Positions 36,911 through 45,610 of a DNA stretch of 64,000 nt are shown piece after piece (position 1 is the stretch's first letter; the number at the start of each line of letters is the position of its first letter). The DNA comes from Candidatus Contendibacter sp. (GTDB taxonomy: Bacteria > Pseudomonadota > Gammaproteobacteria > Competibacterales > Competibacteraceae): contig JARSSP010000043.1 of assembly GCA_029624675.1 (NCBI GenBank), forward strand, positions 20,303 to 84,302. Direction: 5' to 3'. The notes under the pieces were generated by a model. It ran no database searches and was not told the origin of the DNA. It saw nothing but the letters and a program-made list of their open reading frames with translations. Both the position numbers and the translations under genes were made by a program.

Positions 36911-38518
36911 TCACATTCTGAATAGACCAAAGCGGGTCGGCGCGATGGGCGCGTTGAGGGCGGCCGACAGCGACAGGCCGAGAATGCGCCGACTCTGGGC
37001 CGGATCGACCACCCCGTCATCCCACAGCCGGGCGGTGGCGTAGTACGGATGGCCCTGCTCCTCGTATTGAGCGCGGATCGGGGCTTTGAACGCTTCTTCC
37101 TCGTCCTTGCTCCAGGTTCCGCCGCCGGCCTCGATCCCGTCCCGGCGCACCGTCGCCAGGACGCTGGCCGCCTGTTCGCCACCCATCACCGAAATCCGGC
37201 TGTTGGGCCACATCCACAGAAAGCGCGGCGAATAGGCGCGGCCGCACATGCCGTAGTTGCCGGCGCCGAAGCTGCCGCCAATCAGCAAGGTGATTTTGGG
37301 CACTCCCACCGTGGAGACGGCGGTGACCATCTTGGCTCCGTCCTTGGCGATGCCGCCGTTTTCGTACTTGCGGCCCACCATGAACCCCGTGATGTTTTGC
37401 AGGAACAGCAGCGGAATACCGCGCTGGCCGCACAGCTCGATGAAATGCGCGCCTTTCTGGGCCGATTCGGAGAACAGGATGCCGTTGTTGGCGACGACGC
37501 CCACCGGGTAGCCGTACAGTTGGGCGAAACCGGTCACTAACGTGCTGCCATAGCGGGTCTTGAATTCGTCGAAGCGCGAGCCATCGACGATTCGGGCGAT
37601 GATTTCCCGCACGTCGTAGGGCTTGCGGGTATCGGTGGGCAGGATGCCGTAAATTTCCTCCGGGTCGTGGATCGGCTCTTCGCCGTCGCCCAAGGCCAGG
37701 TTCACCGGCTTGACGCGGTTGAGGTTGGCCAGAATCCGCCGGGCGATGTAGAGCGCGTGCGCGTCGTTCTCGGCCAAGTGGTCGGCGACCCCGGAGACGC
37801 GGGTATGCACGTCGCCGCCGCCCAACTCCTCGGCGCTCACCACCTCGCCGGTGGCGGCCTTCACCAGCGGCGGGCCGCCGAGAAAGATGGTGCCCTGGTT
37901 CTTGACGATGACCGTCTCGTCGGACATGGCCGGCACATAGGCGCCGCCGGCGGTGCAGGACCCCATGACCACGGCGATCTGGGCGATGCCCTGGGCCGAC
38001 ATCTTGGCCTGGTTGTAGAAGATGCGGCCGAAGTGGTCCCGGTCGGGGAAGACTTCGTCCTGCCGGGGCAGGAAGGCGCCACCCGAATCCACGAGATAGA
38101 CGCAGGGCAGCCGGTTTTGCTCGGCGATCTCCTGGGCGCGCAAATGTTTCTTCACCGTCATCGGGTAATAGGTGCCGCCCTTCACCGTGGCGTCGTTGGC
38201 CACGATCATGCACTCACCGCCCTGCACCCGGCCGACGCCGGTGATGATCCCCGCCGCCGGCGCGTCGTTGTCGTACATCCCGTAAGCCGCTAGTTGGCCG
38301 ACTTCAAGAAAGGGCGTGCCGGGATCGAGCAGGGCGTTTACCCGCTCCCGCGGCAACAGCTTGCCTCGGGCAAGGTGTTTTTTGCGCGCCGCTTCGCTGC
38401 CGCCCAAGGCGACCTGGGCGACCTTGTCGCGCAAATCGGCGACCAAGGCCCGCATGGCTTCGGCGTTGACCCGAAACTCGGCCGAGCGAGGATCGATCCG
38501 GGATTGGATGACGCTCAT
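36911..38518 (-). CDS. mccB: Methylcrotonoyl-CoA carboxylase beta subunit
   Basis: A 535-residue carboxyltransferase subunit that carboxylates 3-methylcrotonyl-CoA with the biotin-carrying alpha subunit. Diagnostic blocks are [75 protein letters not shown] and [20 protein letters not shown], all typical of MCC beta rather than propionyl-CoA carboxylase. It starts one base after the stop of the dehydrogenase gene. No alpha (biotin carboxylase/BCCP) subunit gene is in this window, although liu/mcc operons usually carry it. Confidence 0.94.
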   Translation of the reverse strand: MSVIQSRIDPRSAEFRVNAEAMRALVADLRDKVAQVALGGSEAARKKHLARGKLLPRERVNALLDPGTPFLEVGQLAAYGMYDNDAPAAGIITGVGRVQGGECMIVANDATVKGGTYYPMTVKKHLRAQEIAEQNRLPCVYLVDSGGAFLPRQDEVFPDRDHFGRIFYNQAKMSAQGIAQIAVVMGSCTAGGAYVPAMSDETVIVKNQGTIFLGGPPLVKAATGEVVSAEELGGGDVHTRVSGVADHLAENDAHALYIARRILANLNRVKPVNLALGDGEEPIHDPEEIYGILPTDTRKPYDVREIIARIVDGSRFDEFKTRYGSTLVTGFAQLYGYPVGVVANNGILFSESAQKGAHFIELCGQRGIPLLFLQNITGFMVGRKYENGGIAKDGAKMVTAVSTVGVPKITLLIGGSFGAGNYGMCGRAYSPRFLWMWPNSRISVMGGEQAASVLATVRRDGIEAGGGTWSKDEEEAFKAPIRAQYEEQGHPYYATARLWDDGVVDPAQSRRILGLSLSAALNAPIAPTRFGLFRM

Positions 38519-38519
38519 C

Positions 38520-39692
38520 TCAGGCGCTCTCGGCGAACAGTTCCCGGCCGATCAGCATGCGGCGGATTTCCGAGGTGCCGGCGCCGATCTCGTACAGCTT
38601 GGCGTCCCGCCACAGGCGGCCGGCGGGATATTCGTTGATGTAGCCGTTGCCGCCGAGGGCTTGAATCGTCTCCCCCGCCATCCAGGTGGCCTTTTCCGAG
38701 GCGTACAGAATGGCCCCGGCGGCGTCCTTGCGCAGGACGCGGGCATGGTCGGCCCGGTCGCAGGATTGGCCCACGGCGTAGACGTAGGCGCGGCAGGCCT
38801 GCCAGGTGGTGTACATGTCGGCCAGCTTGCCCTGCATGAGCTGGAACTCGCCGATGGGGGTGTCGAACTGCTTGCGGTCGTGGAGGTAAGGAACCACCAC
38901 ATCCATGCAGGCGGCCATGATCCCCAGCGGCCCACCGGCCAGCACGGCGCGCTCGTAATCCAAGCCGGACATGAGCACCTTGACGCCGTTACCCACCCCG
39001 CCCAGCACGTTCTCCTCCGGCACTTCGCAGTCGTCGAAGAACAGGGGGTAGGTATTCGAGCCCCGCATCCCCAACTTGTCCAGGTGGGTGCCGTGGCTGA
39101 ACCCCTTGAAACCCTTTTCGACGATGAAGGCGGTGATGCCCCGGGGGCCGGCGTTGAGGTCGGTCTTGGCGTAGATCACCAGGGTATCGGCGTCGCCGCC
39201 GTTGGTGATCCACATCTTGCCGCCGTTCAGTACGTAGCGGTCGCCCTTCCGGTCGGCGCGCAGTTTCATCGACACCACGTCGGAACCGGCGTTGGCCTCG
39301 GACATGGCCAGCGCCCCGACCTGCTCCCCGGAAACCAGTCCGGGCAGATACCGGGCTTTCTGCGCGGCGGTGCCGTTGCGATGAATCTGGTTGACGCAGA
39401 GGTTGGAGTTGGCGCCGTAGGATAGTCCGACGGCGGCGGAAGCCCGCGAGATTTCCTCCATGGCGACGATATGGGCCAGGTAGCCCATGTCCACGCCGCC
39501 GTATTCCTCCTTGACGGTCATGCCGAGCAGGCCCAGATCGCCGAATTTTTTCCACAAATCGGCGGGAAATAAATTATCGCGGTCGATTTGGGCGGCTCGG
39601 GGGGCAATTTCCTTGCTGGCGAAGGCGCGCACCGTATCGCGCAGCATGTCGATGGTTTCACCCAGGTTGAAATTCAGGCTATGGAATGACAT
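38520..39692 (-). CDS. ivd: Isovaleryl-CoA dehydrogenase
   Basis: A 390-residue acyl-CoA dehydrogenase. Family blocks are [80 protein letters not shown] and [20 protein letters not shown] with [18 protein letters not shown] at the end. The Glu in [16 protein letters not shown], matching the position used by isovaleryl-CoA dehydrogenases, supports the substrate call. It catalyses FAD-dependent oxidation of isovaleryl-CoA to 3-methylcrotonyl-CoA. It is the first gene of the leftward leucine catabolic block, with the carboxylase beta subunit next. Confidence 0.93.
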   Translation of the reverse strand: MSFHSLNFNLGETIDMLRDTVRAFASKEIAPRAAQIDRDNLFPADLWKKFGDLGLLGMTVKEEYGGVDMGYLAHIVAMEEISRASAAVGLSYGANSNLCVNQIHRNGTAAQKARYLPGLVSGEQVGALAMSEANAGSDVVSMKLRADRKGDRYVLNGGKMWITNGGDADTLVIYAKTDLNAGPRGITAFIVEKGFKGFSHGTHLDKLGMRGSNTYPLFFDDCEVPEENVLGGVGNGVKVLMSGLDYERAVLAGGPLGIMAACMDVVVPYLHDRKQFDTPIGEFQLMQGKLADMYTTWQACRAYVYAVGQSCDRADHARVLRKDAAGAILYASEKATWMAGETIQALGGNGYINEYPAGRLWRDAKLYEIGAGTSEIRRMLIGRELFAESA

Positions 39693-40117
39693 GTCGTCTC
39701 CTGGTTGACTGAACGCTTTGCTGGCGATAATCCGCCAAAATCGCCCCTACTGTAAATTTTCCTGTAATGGCAAGGTTCGCGGCACGGCCTGGATCGTCGA
39801 TCCGCAAGCTAATCCATTGATCCTATTGAGTGATGTACAACATGCCCGGCGTTAGGTACCACTGATTAGTGAACATGTATGGTAATTACCTAAGACGGAC
39901 TGCAGACCGCTGGCAAGGCGAATTATCGTGAGGCGGATTAGGGCGACAGCCCGTAATCCGCCTTGTGGGAGACCTATCGGAATCGGCGGGTTACGCTTTT
40001 CTCTACCTGTTCCCTTTGGATCGGCAAATTATCGTAGGGCGGGATTAGGGCGGCAGCCCGTAATCCACCTTGTGGGAAGCCTGCCGGAATCGGCGGGTTA
40101 TGCTTCGCTAATTCGCT
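39693..40117. other. Intergenic region holding two direct repeat copies
   Basis: No gene seen. It contains two direct copies of a roughly 100-base element (39921-39998 and 40027-40126) upstream of the leucine catabolic operon. A stretch with an imperfect inverted repeat (TTAGGTACC ... GGTAATTACCTAA, about 39853-39894) precedes them. Confidence 0.5.
39921..39998 (+). repeat. GGGCGGATTAG element, copy 1 (truncated)
   Basis: Begins AATTATCGTGAGGCGGATTAG and continues CAGCCCGTAATCCGCCTTGT through GGAATCGGCGGGTTACGCT. It matches copies 2 and 3 but lacks their right-hand CTAATCCGCCCTAC arm, so it is truncated. Confidence 0.75.
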
Positions 40118-40126
40118 CTACCGCCC
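40027..40126 (+). repeat. GGGCGGATTAG element, copy 2
   Basis: A full-length copy from AATTATCGTAGGGCGGGATT to CTCTACCGCCCT, a direct repeat of copy 1 about 106 bases on. The right end supplies the stop codon (TAG, 40118-40120) and the last residues of the antitoxin gene. Confidence 0.8.
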
Positions 40127-40360
40127 TGCCGTGCTTGGGTCTTTTGCTAAGCCAGTTGTTTTTTTGGCGATCCTGATCAATGACAGTAATGCTTCGTTTA
40201 CCGCCTTTTCAGATGGAAACGCCTTTGCTACTTCAGGTCTGAGAAGAACCAGGTTATGGCCTTCGTTATATGCTTCATAATATTTACCACGAACCCCGAC
40301 ACCAAGATCCTCTCTCTTATATTCCGATCTCATTTCATCTTGATTTTTAGCCTTTTTCAT
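40118..40360 (-). CDS. Antitoxin partner of BrnT-family toxin
   Basis: An 80-residue protein starting MKKAKNQDEMRSEYKREDLG. The block GVRGKYYEAYNEGHNLVLL followed by AFPSEKAVNEALLSLIRIA matches a common antitoxin-type family (RSEYxxxxGVRGKYxxxYxEGxNxVxLxPxVAxxFP) found beside BrnT-like toxins and others. The start overlaps the toxin stop by 14 bases, giving the usual toxin-first order of BrnTA modules. The final residues (TAGR) and stop lie in the right arm of a dispersed repeat, so the C-terminus has been altered by repeat insertion or the module was captured next to it. Confidence 0.75.
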   Translation of the reverse strand: MKKAKNQDEMRSEYKREDLGVGVRGKYYEAYNEGHNLVLLRPEVAKAFPSEKAVNEALLSLIRIAKKTTGLAKDPSTAGR

Positions 40361-40619
40361 AAATTTCTCTCTCGTGTTTTTGCATGATTCGAACGCTAAT
40401 GATTCGCATTGATCTTTCTCGTTCGGTATGGGAGACAATGACCAATTTTCCAGTTCTTGTAGCGCCAAATGTCAATAACCTGCGCTCGCCAATGGAATGA
40501 TCCGGATCATCAAAGGTAAGTGCCAATGGATCACCGAAGACCGACGCGGCCTCGCCAAAGGAAACGCCATGCTTTTTCAAGTTGCTCGCGGCTTTTCTTT
40601 TGTCCCATTCGAATTCCAC
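40347..40619 (-). CDS. brnT: BrnT-family RNase toxin
   Basis: A 90-residue protein. MEFEWDKRKAASNLKKHGVS, then FGEAASVFGDPLALTFDDPD and GERRLLTFGATRTGKLVIV are the BrnT fold signatures. The C-terminal MRIISVRIMQKHEREIYE is a variant of the catalytic RIISAR-x5-ER-x2-YE block. BrnT is a RelE-like ribonuclease that cuts mRNA and is neutralised by its antitoxin, which is encoded just downstream with a 14-base overlap. The pair lies between direct copies 2 and 3 of a terminal-inverted-repeat element. Confidence 0.9.
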   Translation of the reverse strand: MEFEWDKRKAASNLKKHGVSFGEAASVFGDPLALTFDDPDHSIGERRLLTFGATRTGKLVIVSHTERERSMRIISVRIMQKHEREIYEKG

Positions 40620-40694
40620 GTCTCACCTTCGTGTCAGTCCGTAGGATGCGACCGTTTACCAGTTCACATTCAGAAAAAGGTATATGGCGTAACA

Positions 40695-40790
40695 AATTAT
40701 CGTAGGGCGGATTAGGGCGGAAGCCCGTAATCTCCCTTGTGGGAGACCTACCGGAATCGGCGGGTTACGCTGCGCTAATCCGCCCTACCG
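40695..40790 (+). repeat. GGGCGGATTAG element, copy 3 with perfect terminal inverted repeats
   Basis: About 96 bases with 14-base perfect inverted termini: GTAGGGCGGATTAG (40702-40715) and CTAATCCGCCCTAC (40775-40788). The interior matches copies 1 and 2. It has the size and structure of a palindrome-ended miniature element and forms the left edge of the cassette cluster. Confidence 0.8.
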
Positions 40791-41267
40791 CGCTTGGCGG
40801 CACCGCGGCGACAGGGTCACTTGGAGCGAGTGCCAAGTGACGGGCTTGGCCGACAACCCCGGCCGCCCGGTGGTGATTGAGTTGTCCACCCACACCCGCC
40901 CGTTATCCCAGCGGAGGTGATCGAACTCGGGCATGTCCACCACGTTCGGCGGGCCGAGGTGCCCACGCAGGGCGGCGGACGAACACCGGAACGACCGCCG
41001 CTTTCGCAACGCCTCTGGGGCGTTGTTGTGCACCTGCACCTCAGTAAACCTGCCGTCCTGGTCGGTGACGAAGTTGAACCCCCACACGGCCGTGACCCCG
41101 AGCAGGGTGAATCGCAGCATCGGCCAACCGCCGACGGAGATGGTGAACGCCCCCTCAGGGATCAGGGGATACAGATCCGGCTCACGGATGAGCCAGGGTA
41201 CGAACGCGCCTAACTCCGGCACTGGGATGCCGTCGTGGAGCGCAGCCAGTGCTTCGATGCCTACCAC
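40785..41267 (-). CDS. Cassette-borne protein of unknown function
   Basis: About 160 residues from a GTG at 41267 with AGAGGGG about 9 bases upstream; an in-frame TTG at 41297 lies inside the attC site and is unlikely. The sequence includes LGAFVPWLIREPDLYPLIPE, FTISVGGWPMLRFTLLGV, VHNNAPEALRKRRSFRCSSA and DHLRWDNGRVWVDNSI. I recognise no family. It is the last gene of a small cassette cluster. Its attC is missing because the repeat element at 40695-40790 adjoins the stop codon. Confidence 0.5.
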   Translation of the reverse strand: MVGIEALAALHDGIPVPELGAFVPWLIREPDLYPLIPEGAFTISVGGWPMLRFTLLGVTAVWGFNFVTDQDGRFTEVQVHNNAPEALRKRRSFRCSSAALRGHLGPPNVVDMPEFDHLRWDNGRVWVDNSITTGRPGLSAKPVTWHSLQVTLSPRCRQAR

Positions 41268-41285
41268 CGCCGTAACCCCTCTGCC

Positions 41286-41349
41286 GCCGAACGCCAAGCC
41301 TCAGCCGCCGCGCGTTGTTTGCGCGGTCGGCTGGAGGCGATTGTTAGGC
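41286..41349 (-). other. attC recombination site (cassette 2)
   Basis: On the minus strand the 64 bases begin with the inverse core GCCTAAC (41343-41349) and end with GTTCGGC (41286-41292), a one-base variant of the GTTRRRY core. The inner arms GCCTCCAGCCG and CGGCTGAGGC pair with an unpaired base, as expected for the folded single-stranded attC. It follows the stop of the zinc-ribbon-like cassette gene by 3 bases. Confidence 0.75.
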
Positions 41350-41352
41350 AAT

Positions 41353-41754
41353 TTACAACCATTGACGTGTTTTGTTTGAAATGCGTGGTGAATTTGGTAT
41401 GCGTGCGCGTTTCTCTGGGTCGTCATATGGGGTTTGGCACACGTCACAATACCAGCCGCGATCAGTTACTTTTAGCGGAGAGAGAATGTCAGATGCTTTA
41501 CATTTGGCGCAGTAGCGTAAACCATCCATCTGGTTGATCCAGGTACCTGTTGACTCATCAAACTTTATGGTGCTCTTATGAAAGCTTTCTACCAGGTTTT
41601 CAAGTTTTTTTACCTTTTGTTGCAATTGATCATTGTCAAGTGTAAGCGCATTTACCTTGAGTTCAAGGCCAGAAGACTTACATTTCTCAATAGAAAGCTC
41701 TCGCTCAAGTGCGCGGGCATTGAACAGGCGCTCCAGAATATTCAAAGGGTTCAT
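41353..41754 (-). CDS. Cassette-borne coiled-coil/zinc-ribbon-like protein
   Basis: A 133-residue protein. The N-terminal half is a coiled coil (LERELSIEKCKSSGLELKVN, LQQKVKKLENLVESFHKST). The C-terminal half carries two CxxC pairs, YCAKCKAS and YCDVCQTPY, about 23 residues apart, a likely zinc ribbon. Arrangements of coiled coil plus zinc ribbon are common in small cassette and phage-related proteins; I cannot name a function. The gene is AT-richer than the flanks and is bounded by attC sites on both sides (41772-41834 and 41286-41349), so it is a complete integron cassette. Confidence 0.68.
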   Translation of the reverse strand: MNPLNILERLFNARALERELSIEKCKSSGLELKVNALTLDNDQLQQKVKKLENLVESFHKSTIKFDESTGTWINQMDGLRYCAKCKASDILSPLKVTDRGWYCDVCQTPYDDPEKRARIPNSPRISNKTRQWL

Positions 41755-41771
41755 GTATATTATTTGGTTGA

Positions 41772-41834
41772 GCCTAACGCAAAGCTAACCGGCGCGAGCG
41801 ATAGCGAGCGTCACGGTTGAGCGTTGGGTTAGGT
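41772..41834 (-). other. attC recombination site (cassette 1)
   Basis: On the minus strand a 63-base site begins ACCTAAC (inverse core RYYYAAC, 41828-41834) and ends GTTAGGC (core GTTRRRY, 41772-41778). Complementary inner arms CAACGCTCAACCG/CGGTTAGCTTTGCG surround a central hairpin GCGAGCGATAGCGAGCG-like. It lies 31 bases after the stop of the 143-residue cassette gene, in the correct gene-then-attC order. Confidence 0.85.
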
Positions 41835-41865
41835 GCCGGCAGCCATTTGGTTCTGATATTTTTCA

Positions 41866-42288
41866 CTATTCAGCACCATCGCCAATTGAGGGCGTATCGT
41901 CGAAAACTTCAAATTCATCTTTTCGCTTCACCCAAGAACGCACCTTCTTAACGGTGCGATTGTTGTGCTCAACCCACAATATTTCAGCACCATCTGTCAA
42001 TTCTTCGTGGATTGCGAGGAGGCTTGTGAGCCCTTCGAAAACCCAATGACCTTTTCGGTTATTTCGTGTGCTGTCTTCAAATTGCGATGTTTGTTGTGAT
42101 GCAAGAGCGATTGCCTTTTCGTATGCGGCTTCACGATCCGGTGCTTGCAAAATGATGGTATTTTCCCAGGCCAGACATCGACTATTTGGAGCTGGATTAG
42201 GTTCGTCGTCCCAGGCAGCTCGCTCAATGTACGAAGCGATCCACCAACCGTATGGTGAGTGATTTCTGTAGGGAATTCCATCCTTCAT
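41866..42288 (-). CDS. Cassette-borne protein of unknown function (DUF4288-like)
   Basis: About 140 residues from MKDGIPYRNHSPYGWWIASY. The pattern WWIASYIERAAWDD, ENTIILQAPDREAAYEKAIA and WVFEGLTSLLAIHEELTDGA resembles small DUF4288-type proteins (strand, helix, strand with a FxGxxxLxxIxEE block); I rate this as a loose match. It is acidic, has no signal peptide and is AT-richer than the flanks. It precedes a canonical attC and follows a core-like GTTAGGT (42296-42302, minus), as expected for the first cassette of an array. Confidence 0.62.
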   Translation of the reverse strand: MKDGIPYRNHSPYGWWIASYIERAAWDDEPNPAPNSRCLAWENTIILQAPDREAAYEKAIALASQQTSQFEDSTRNNRKGHWVFEGLTSLLAIHEELTDGAEILWVEHNNRTVKKVRSWVKRKDEFEVFDDTPSIGDGAE

Positions 42289-42295
42289 AAGAGGC

Positions 42296-42302
42296 ACCTA
42301 AC
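42296..42302 (-). other. Lone core-type recombination site
   Basis: GTTAGGT on the minus strand fits GTTRRRY and stands directly before the first cassette gene. No attC palindrome is seen upstream, so it may be a relic attI or the insertion point of the cassettes. It abuts dispersed repeat copy B. Confidence 0.45.
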
Positions 42303-42304
42303 AA

Positions 42305-42475
42305 ATGATTATGTAGTTTCGACCTATCTGCCACAATCCGCCGTGGTTGACAGGAACCATTTGATTGTACTGGATTTTTCCAGCAGTATAACATTCATCG
42401 CCAGCCATCCGACTCCGGAAACCCCGCCATGCCCACCGTCCCCAGGAACTCGCCCGTCGCTACGAGGCGCGGTTG
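42305..42475 (+). repeat. Diverged dispersed repeat, copy B
   Basis: Aligns with 10816-10966. It begins GATTATGTAGTTTCGACCT, contains GTACTGGATTTTTCCAGCAG and ATCGCCAGCC, then GGAAACCCCGCCAT, and ends near ACGAGGCGCGG. The cassette cluster begins exactly at its left end. The remaining bases to the GH63-like gene at 42791 hold no supported gene. Confidence 0.6.
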
Positions 42476-42790
42476 GCGCAGCGGAACATCATGGCCAGGC
42501 AACGTCCGCATCCTCACCCGTGGCCACGCCTCCACTTGGACTGCTGTCACAAGTATAGCTCTCGCCAACGGATCGGCGGAGTATGGCCATTGTTCGGGGA
42601 CAATTGCCAAAACCGCTGCATTTAGCGGTTCCATGATATTTCGCGGTCCCCGTCCTCGACCAAAGCTCAACAGTCAAAGTGTATGTTATTAATTATAATT
42701 GAAATTTCTCCAGTGGCATAAGTGTTGCTGCTTCAAGGGACGAATGAACGACCTCTCACCCCATGCAACCCCTATTCTGGAGAACCCCCC

Positions 42791-45607
42791 ATGAAGGCCA
42801 TGATTCCCATTGACAACCCCGAGCGCCTGCGCCTGGAACGACAGCATGAAGGTAAAGAAGACTGGCGACTGTGGGGACCGTATCTCGCGGAACGGGCCTG
42901 GGGCACGGTCCGCGAGGATTACAGCGCCCACGGCGAAGCCTGGGAACACCTCGATCACGACCAGTCTCGTTCCCGAGTCTACCGCTGGAACGAGGACGGG
43001 TTAGGCGGCATCTGCGACGAGCAGCAGCGATTGTGTTTCGCCCTCGCTCTGTGGAACGGCCGCGATCCGATTTTGAAAGAGCGGGCGTTCGGCTTGACCG
43101 GCAACCAGGGTAACCACGGCGAGGACGTGAAGGAGTATTACTTTTATCTCGACGCCACGCCCAGCCACAGCTATCTGCGCTACCTCTATAAGTATCCCCA
43201 GGCTGAATATCCCTACGGCGGGCTGGTGGAGGAAAACCGTCGCCGGGGTCGCCTGGACCCGCCGTTCAACCTGCTGGATGCCGGCGTTTTCAACGACAAT
43301 CGCTATTGGGACGTGGAGGTGAATTACGCCAAGGCCGGCCCGGAGGAAATTCACATTCGCGTCACCGTCGCCAACCGTGGACCCGAGGCCGCGACCCTGC
43401 ACCTGCTGCCGCAACTCTGGTTCCGCAACACCTGGGCCTGGGGCGACGAGGAGAAAGAACGGGCGCTGGCCGAACTGCGGGGCGATCCGGTCGAGCCAGA
43501 CAGCCAAACCGTCAAACCGACCTTGCGCGCCATCGCTGTACCAGACGGAGCCGCTTGGGCGGTGCGCGCCGAGCATCCGACGTTAGGCGCATATCACCTG
43601 TACGGCCGGCAGTCCGCCGAACCGCTGTTCACCGAGAACGAGCACAACGTTCAGCGGCTGTGGGGACTGGCGAACGCAACGCCGTATGTTAAAGACAGCT
43701 TTCATCGCCGCGTCGTCAATGGCGAACGGGAAGCGGTTAATCAGGCGCGGGAAGGAACCAAGTATTCCACGTGGCATATTCTGACCGTGGCCGGTGGCGA
43801 GCAAGCGCAAATAGAACTGGTGTTGAGCGCCGCGCCGCTGGCCCAGCCCTTCGCCGGCAGCGCGACGGTGTTCGCCGACCGCCAGTCCGAAGCGGATGGG
43901 TTTTATCGCGAACTGTTGCCCGAAGCCACGGACGAGGACCGCCGCATCCTGCGCCAGGCGTTGGCCGGCATGATCTGGAGCAAGCAGTTCTTCCATTACG
44001 ACGTGGCCCGCTGGCTGGACGGCGACCAGTTCCCGCCGCCCGACGGCCGCCAATGGGGCCGCAACCGCACCTGGCGGCATCTCAAGGCATCCGATGTCAT
44101 CTCCATGCCCGATAAATGGGAGTATCCCTGGTTTGCAGCCTGGGACTTGGCCTACCACTGCGCCGCGCTGTCGCTGGTGGACGTCGATTTCGCCAAGGAC
44201 CAAATCGAGCTGGTGCTGCGGGAAAACTATTTCCACCCCAACGGCCAGATTCCCGCCTACGAATGGGCGTTCGGCGACGTCAATCCGCCGGTGCACGCGA
44301 TGGGCGCGCTGAAGGTGTTCCGGGCGGAACGGGTGCAGCGCGGCCGGGGTGATCTGCATTTCCTGGAGCGGGTGTTTCACAAGCTGCTGCTGAACTACGC
44401 CTGGTGGATCAACCGCAAGGACAGCGACGGCAACAACGTGTTCGAGGGCGGTTTCCTGGGGCTGGACAACATCTCGGTGTTCGACCGTTCCCATCCGCTG
44501 CCGGCCGGTTTCACCCTCAAGCAGGCCGATGCCACCGGTTGGATGGCGATGTTCGCTCTGAACATGACGGTCATCGCGCTGGAACTGGCGGCCGAGGATC
44601 GGGAATACGAAAGTATCGCGATCCAGATTTATCAACAATTTCTCGCCATCGCCAATACCATCGCCGGCCACGCCGGTCACGAAGTGCCGTTGTGGGACCC
44701 GGAAGCGGGCTTCTTCAAGGATTTGATGATTTGCCCGGACGGTCGGACGCAACGGATCGATGTGTATTCCTGGGTCGGGTTGATTCCGTTGTTTGCCTGC
44801 GAGGTGGTGGACCGGCGCATCCTGGCCAAGGTCCCGCAGTTCCGCGAACTGCTGCGCCAGCACCGCCATGGCGTGTTCGACGGCAGCATCATCTGCCAAT
44901 GCCCGGATTGGGAAAACGACCGGGGCGAGCATTTGCTGTCGCTGGTCACCAACCGGATGCTGCCGCGCATCCTCAAGCGGTTGCTGCGCGAGGACGAATT
45001 CCTGTCGCCGCACGGCATCCGCAGCGTCAGCCGTATTCACGCCACCCAAAAGCATTTGGGCAACCTGCCCGGCGTCGGCGAAGCCATCATCGAATACGTG
45101 CCCGGCGAGTCCAATTCCGGTCTGTTCGGTGGCAATTCCAACTGGCGCGGCCCGATCTGGTTGCCGACCAACTACACCCTGGTCCAGGCGCTGGAGAAAT
45201 TCCATCGCTTCCTCGGCGACAACTACACCATCGCCGTGCCCAGCCTGGGCAACCGGGAATTGAATTTGAAGGAGATCGCCACGTTGATCGCCGAGCGTCT
45301 GGTGGACATCTACCGGCGCGACGCGGACGGACGGATGCCCGCGTTCCCCGCCGACAGTCCGTTCCAGCACGATCCGCACTGGCGCGATTTGCTGCAATTC
45401 TACGAATACTTCCACGGCGACACCGGCCAGGGGTTGGGCGCCGCGCATCAGACCGGCTGGACCGGCCTGCTGGCGAATCTAGTGATGCGTCGCTATCGGC
45501 GGGACATCCCGGCCTATTGGAGCCAGCGGATGGCAACCGACAACTCCCCTCGCCCTGTGGGAGAGGGGTTGGGGGTGAGGGCGACCCCGAGCACGGTGGA
45601 GGATTAG
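42791..45607 (+). CDS. GH63/MGH1-type alpha-glucosidase-like hydrolase
   Basis: A 938-residue cytosolic glycoside hydrolase; start MKAMIPIDNPERLRLERQHE at 42791. An N-terminal beta-sandwich (about 1-330) precedes an (alpha/alpha)6 barrel. Barrel blocks are KWEYPWFAAWDLAYHCAALS, NPPVHAMGALKVF, GFLGLDNISVFDRS, DATGWMAMFALNMTVIALEL, SNSGLFGGNSNWRGPIWLPT and the final GDTGQGLGAAHQTGWTGL. These fit the mannosyl-oligosaccharide glucosidase-like (GH63) clan of bacterial glucosidases acting on alpha-glucosides. The last residues ([14 protein letters not shown]) come from a dispersed repeat inserted at the 3' end. Three bases separate it from the DoxX/NDH-2 gene. GH63 versus related GH15-like activity cannot be settled by eye. 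Confidence 0.85.
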   Translation: MKAMIPIDNPERLRLERQHEGKEDWRLWGPYLAERAWGTVREDYSAHGEAWEHLDHDQSRSRVYRWNEDGLGGICDEQQRLCFALALWNGRDPILKERAFGLTGNQGNHGEDVKEYYFYLDATPSHSYLRYLYKYPQAEYPYGGLVEENRRRGRLDPPFNLLDAGVFNDNRYWDVEVNYAKAGPEEIHIRVTVANRGPEAATLHLLPQLWFRNTWAWGDEEKERALAELRGDPVEPDSQTVKPTLRAIAVPDGAAWAVRAEHPTLGAYHLYGRQSAEPLFTENEHNVQRLWGLANATPYVKDSFHRRVVNGEREAVNQAREGTKYSTWHILTVAGGEQAQIELVLSAAPLAQPFAGSATVFADRQSEADGFYRELLPEATDEDRRILRQALAGMIWSKQFFHYDVARWLDGDQFPPPDGRQWGRNRTWRHLKASDVISMPDKWEYPWFAAWDLAYHCAALSLVDVDFAKDQIELVLRENYFHPNGQIPAYEWAFGDVNPPVHAMGALKVFRAERVQRGRGDLHFLERVFHKLLLNYAWWINRKDSDGNNVFEGGFLGLDNISVFDRSHPLPAGFTLKQADATGWMAMFALNMTVIALELAAEDREYESIAIQIYQQFLAIANTIAGHAGHEVPLWDPEAGFFKDLMICPDGRTQRIDVYSWVGLIPLFACEVVDRRILAKVPQFRELLRQHRHGVFDGSIICQCPDWENDRGEHLLSLVTNRMLPRILKRLLREDEFLSPHGIRSVSRIHATQKHLGNLPGVGEAIIEYVPGESNSGLFGGNSNWRGPIWLPTNYTLVQALEKFHRFLGDNYTIAVPSLGNRELNLKEIATLIAERLVDIYRRDADGRMPAFPADSPFQHDPHWRDLLQFYEYFHGDTGQGLGAAHQTGWTGLLANLVMRRYRRDIPAYWSQRMATDNSPRPVGEGLGVRATPSTVED
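45543..45581 (+). repeat. Dispersed GC-rich repeat, copy 2
   Basis: Nearly identical to 18812-18850 (ACTCCCCTCGCC ... GGGGGTGAGGG) and in the same orientation. Here it forms the C-terminal codons of the glucosidase-like gene. CCCCTC and GAGGGG pair as a hairpin. Confidence 0.8.
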
Positions 45608-45610
45608 GCC

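Noticed and set aside
39851..39857. GTTAGGT as another integron core site
   Set aside because: It is a 7-base match with no inverse core or folded arms nearby and lies beyond the repeat that ends the cassette cluster.
42476..42790. Small frames on the minus strand before the GH63-like gene
   Set aside because: Their translations lack protein-like features, they run through the diverged repeat and no ribosome site is seen.
43583..45448. A 620-codon antisense open frame in the GH63-like gene
   Set aside because: It has no recognisable domain, no ribosome site and lies wholly within a gene with strong family motifs.
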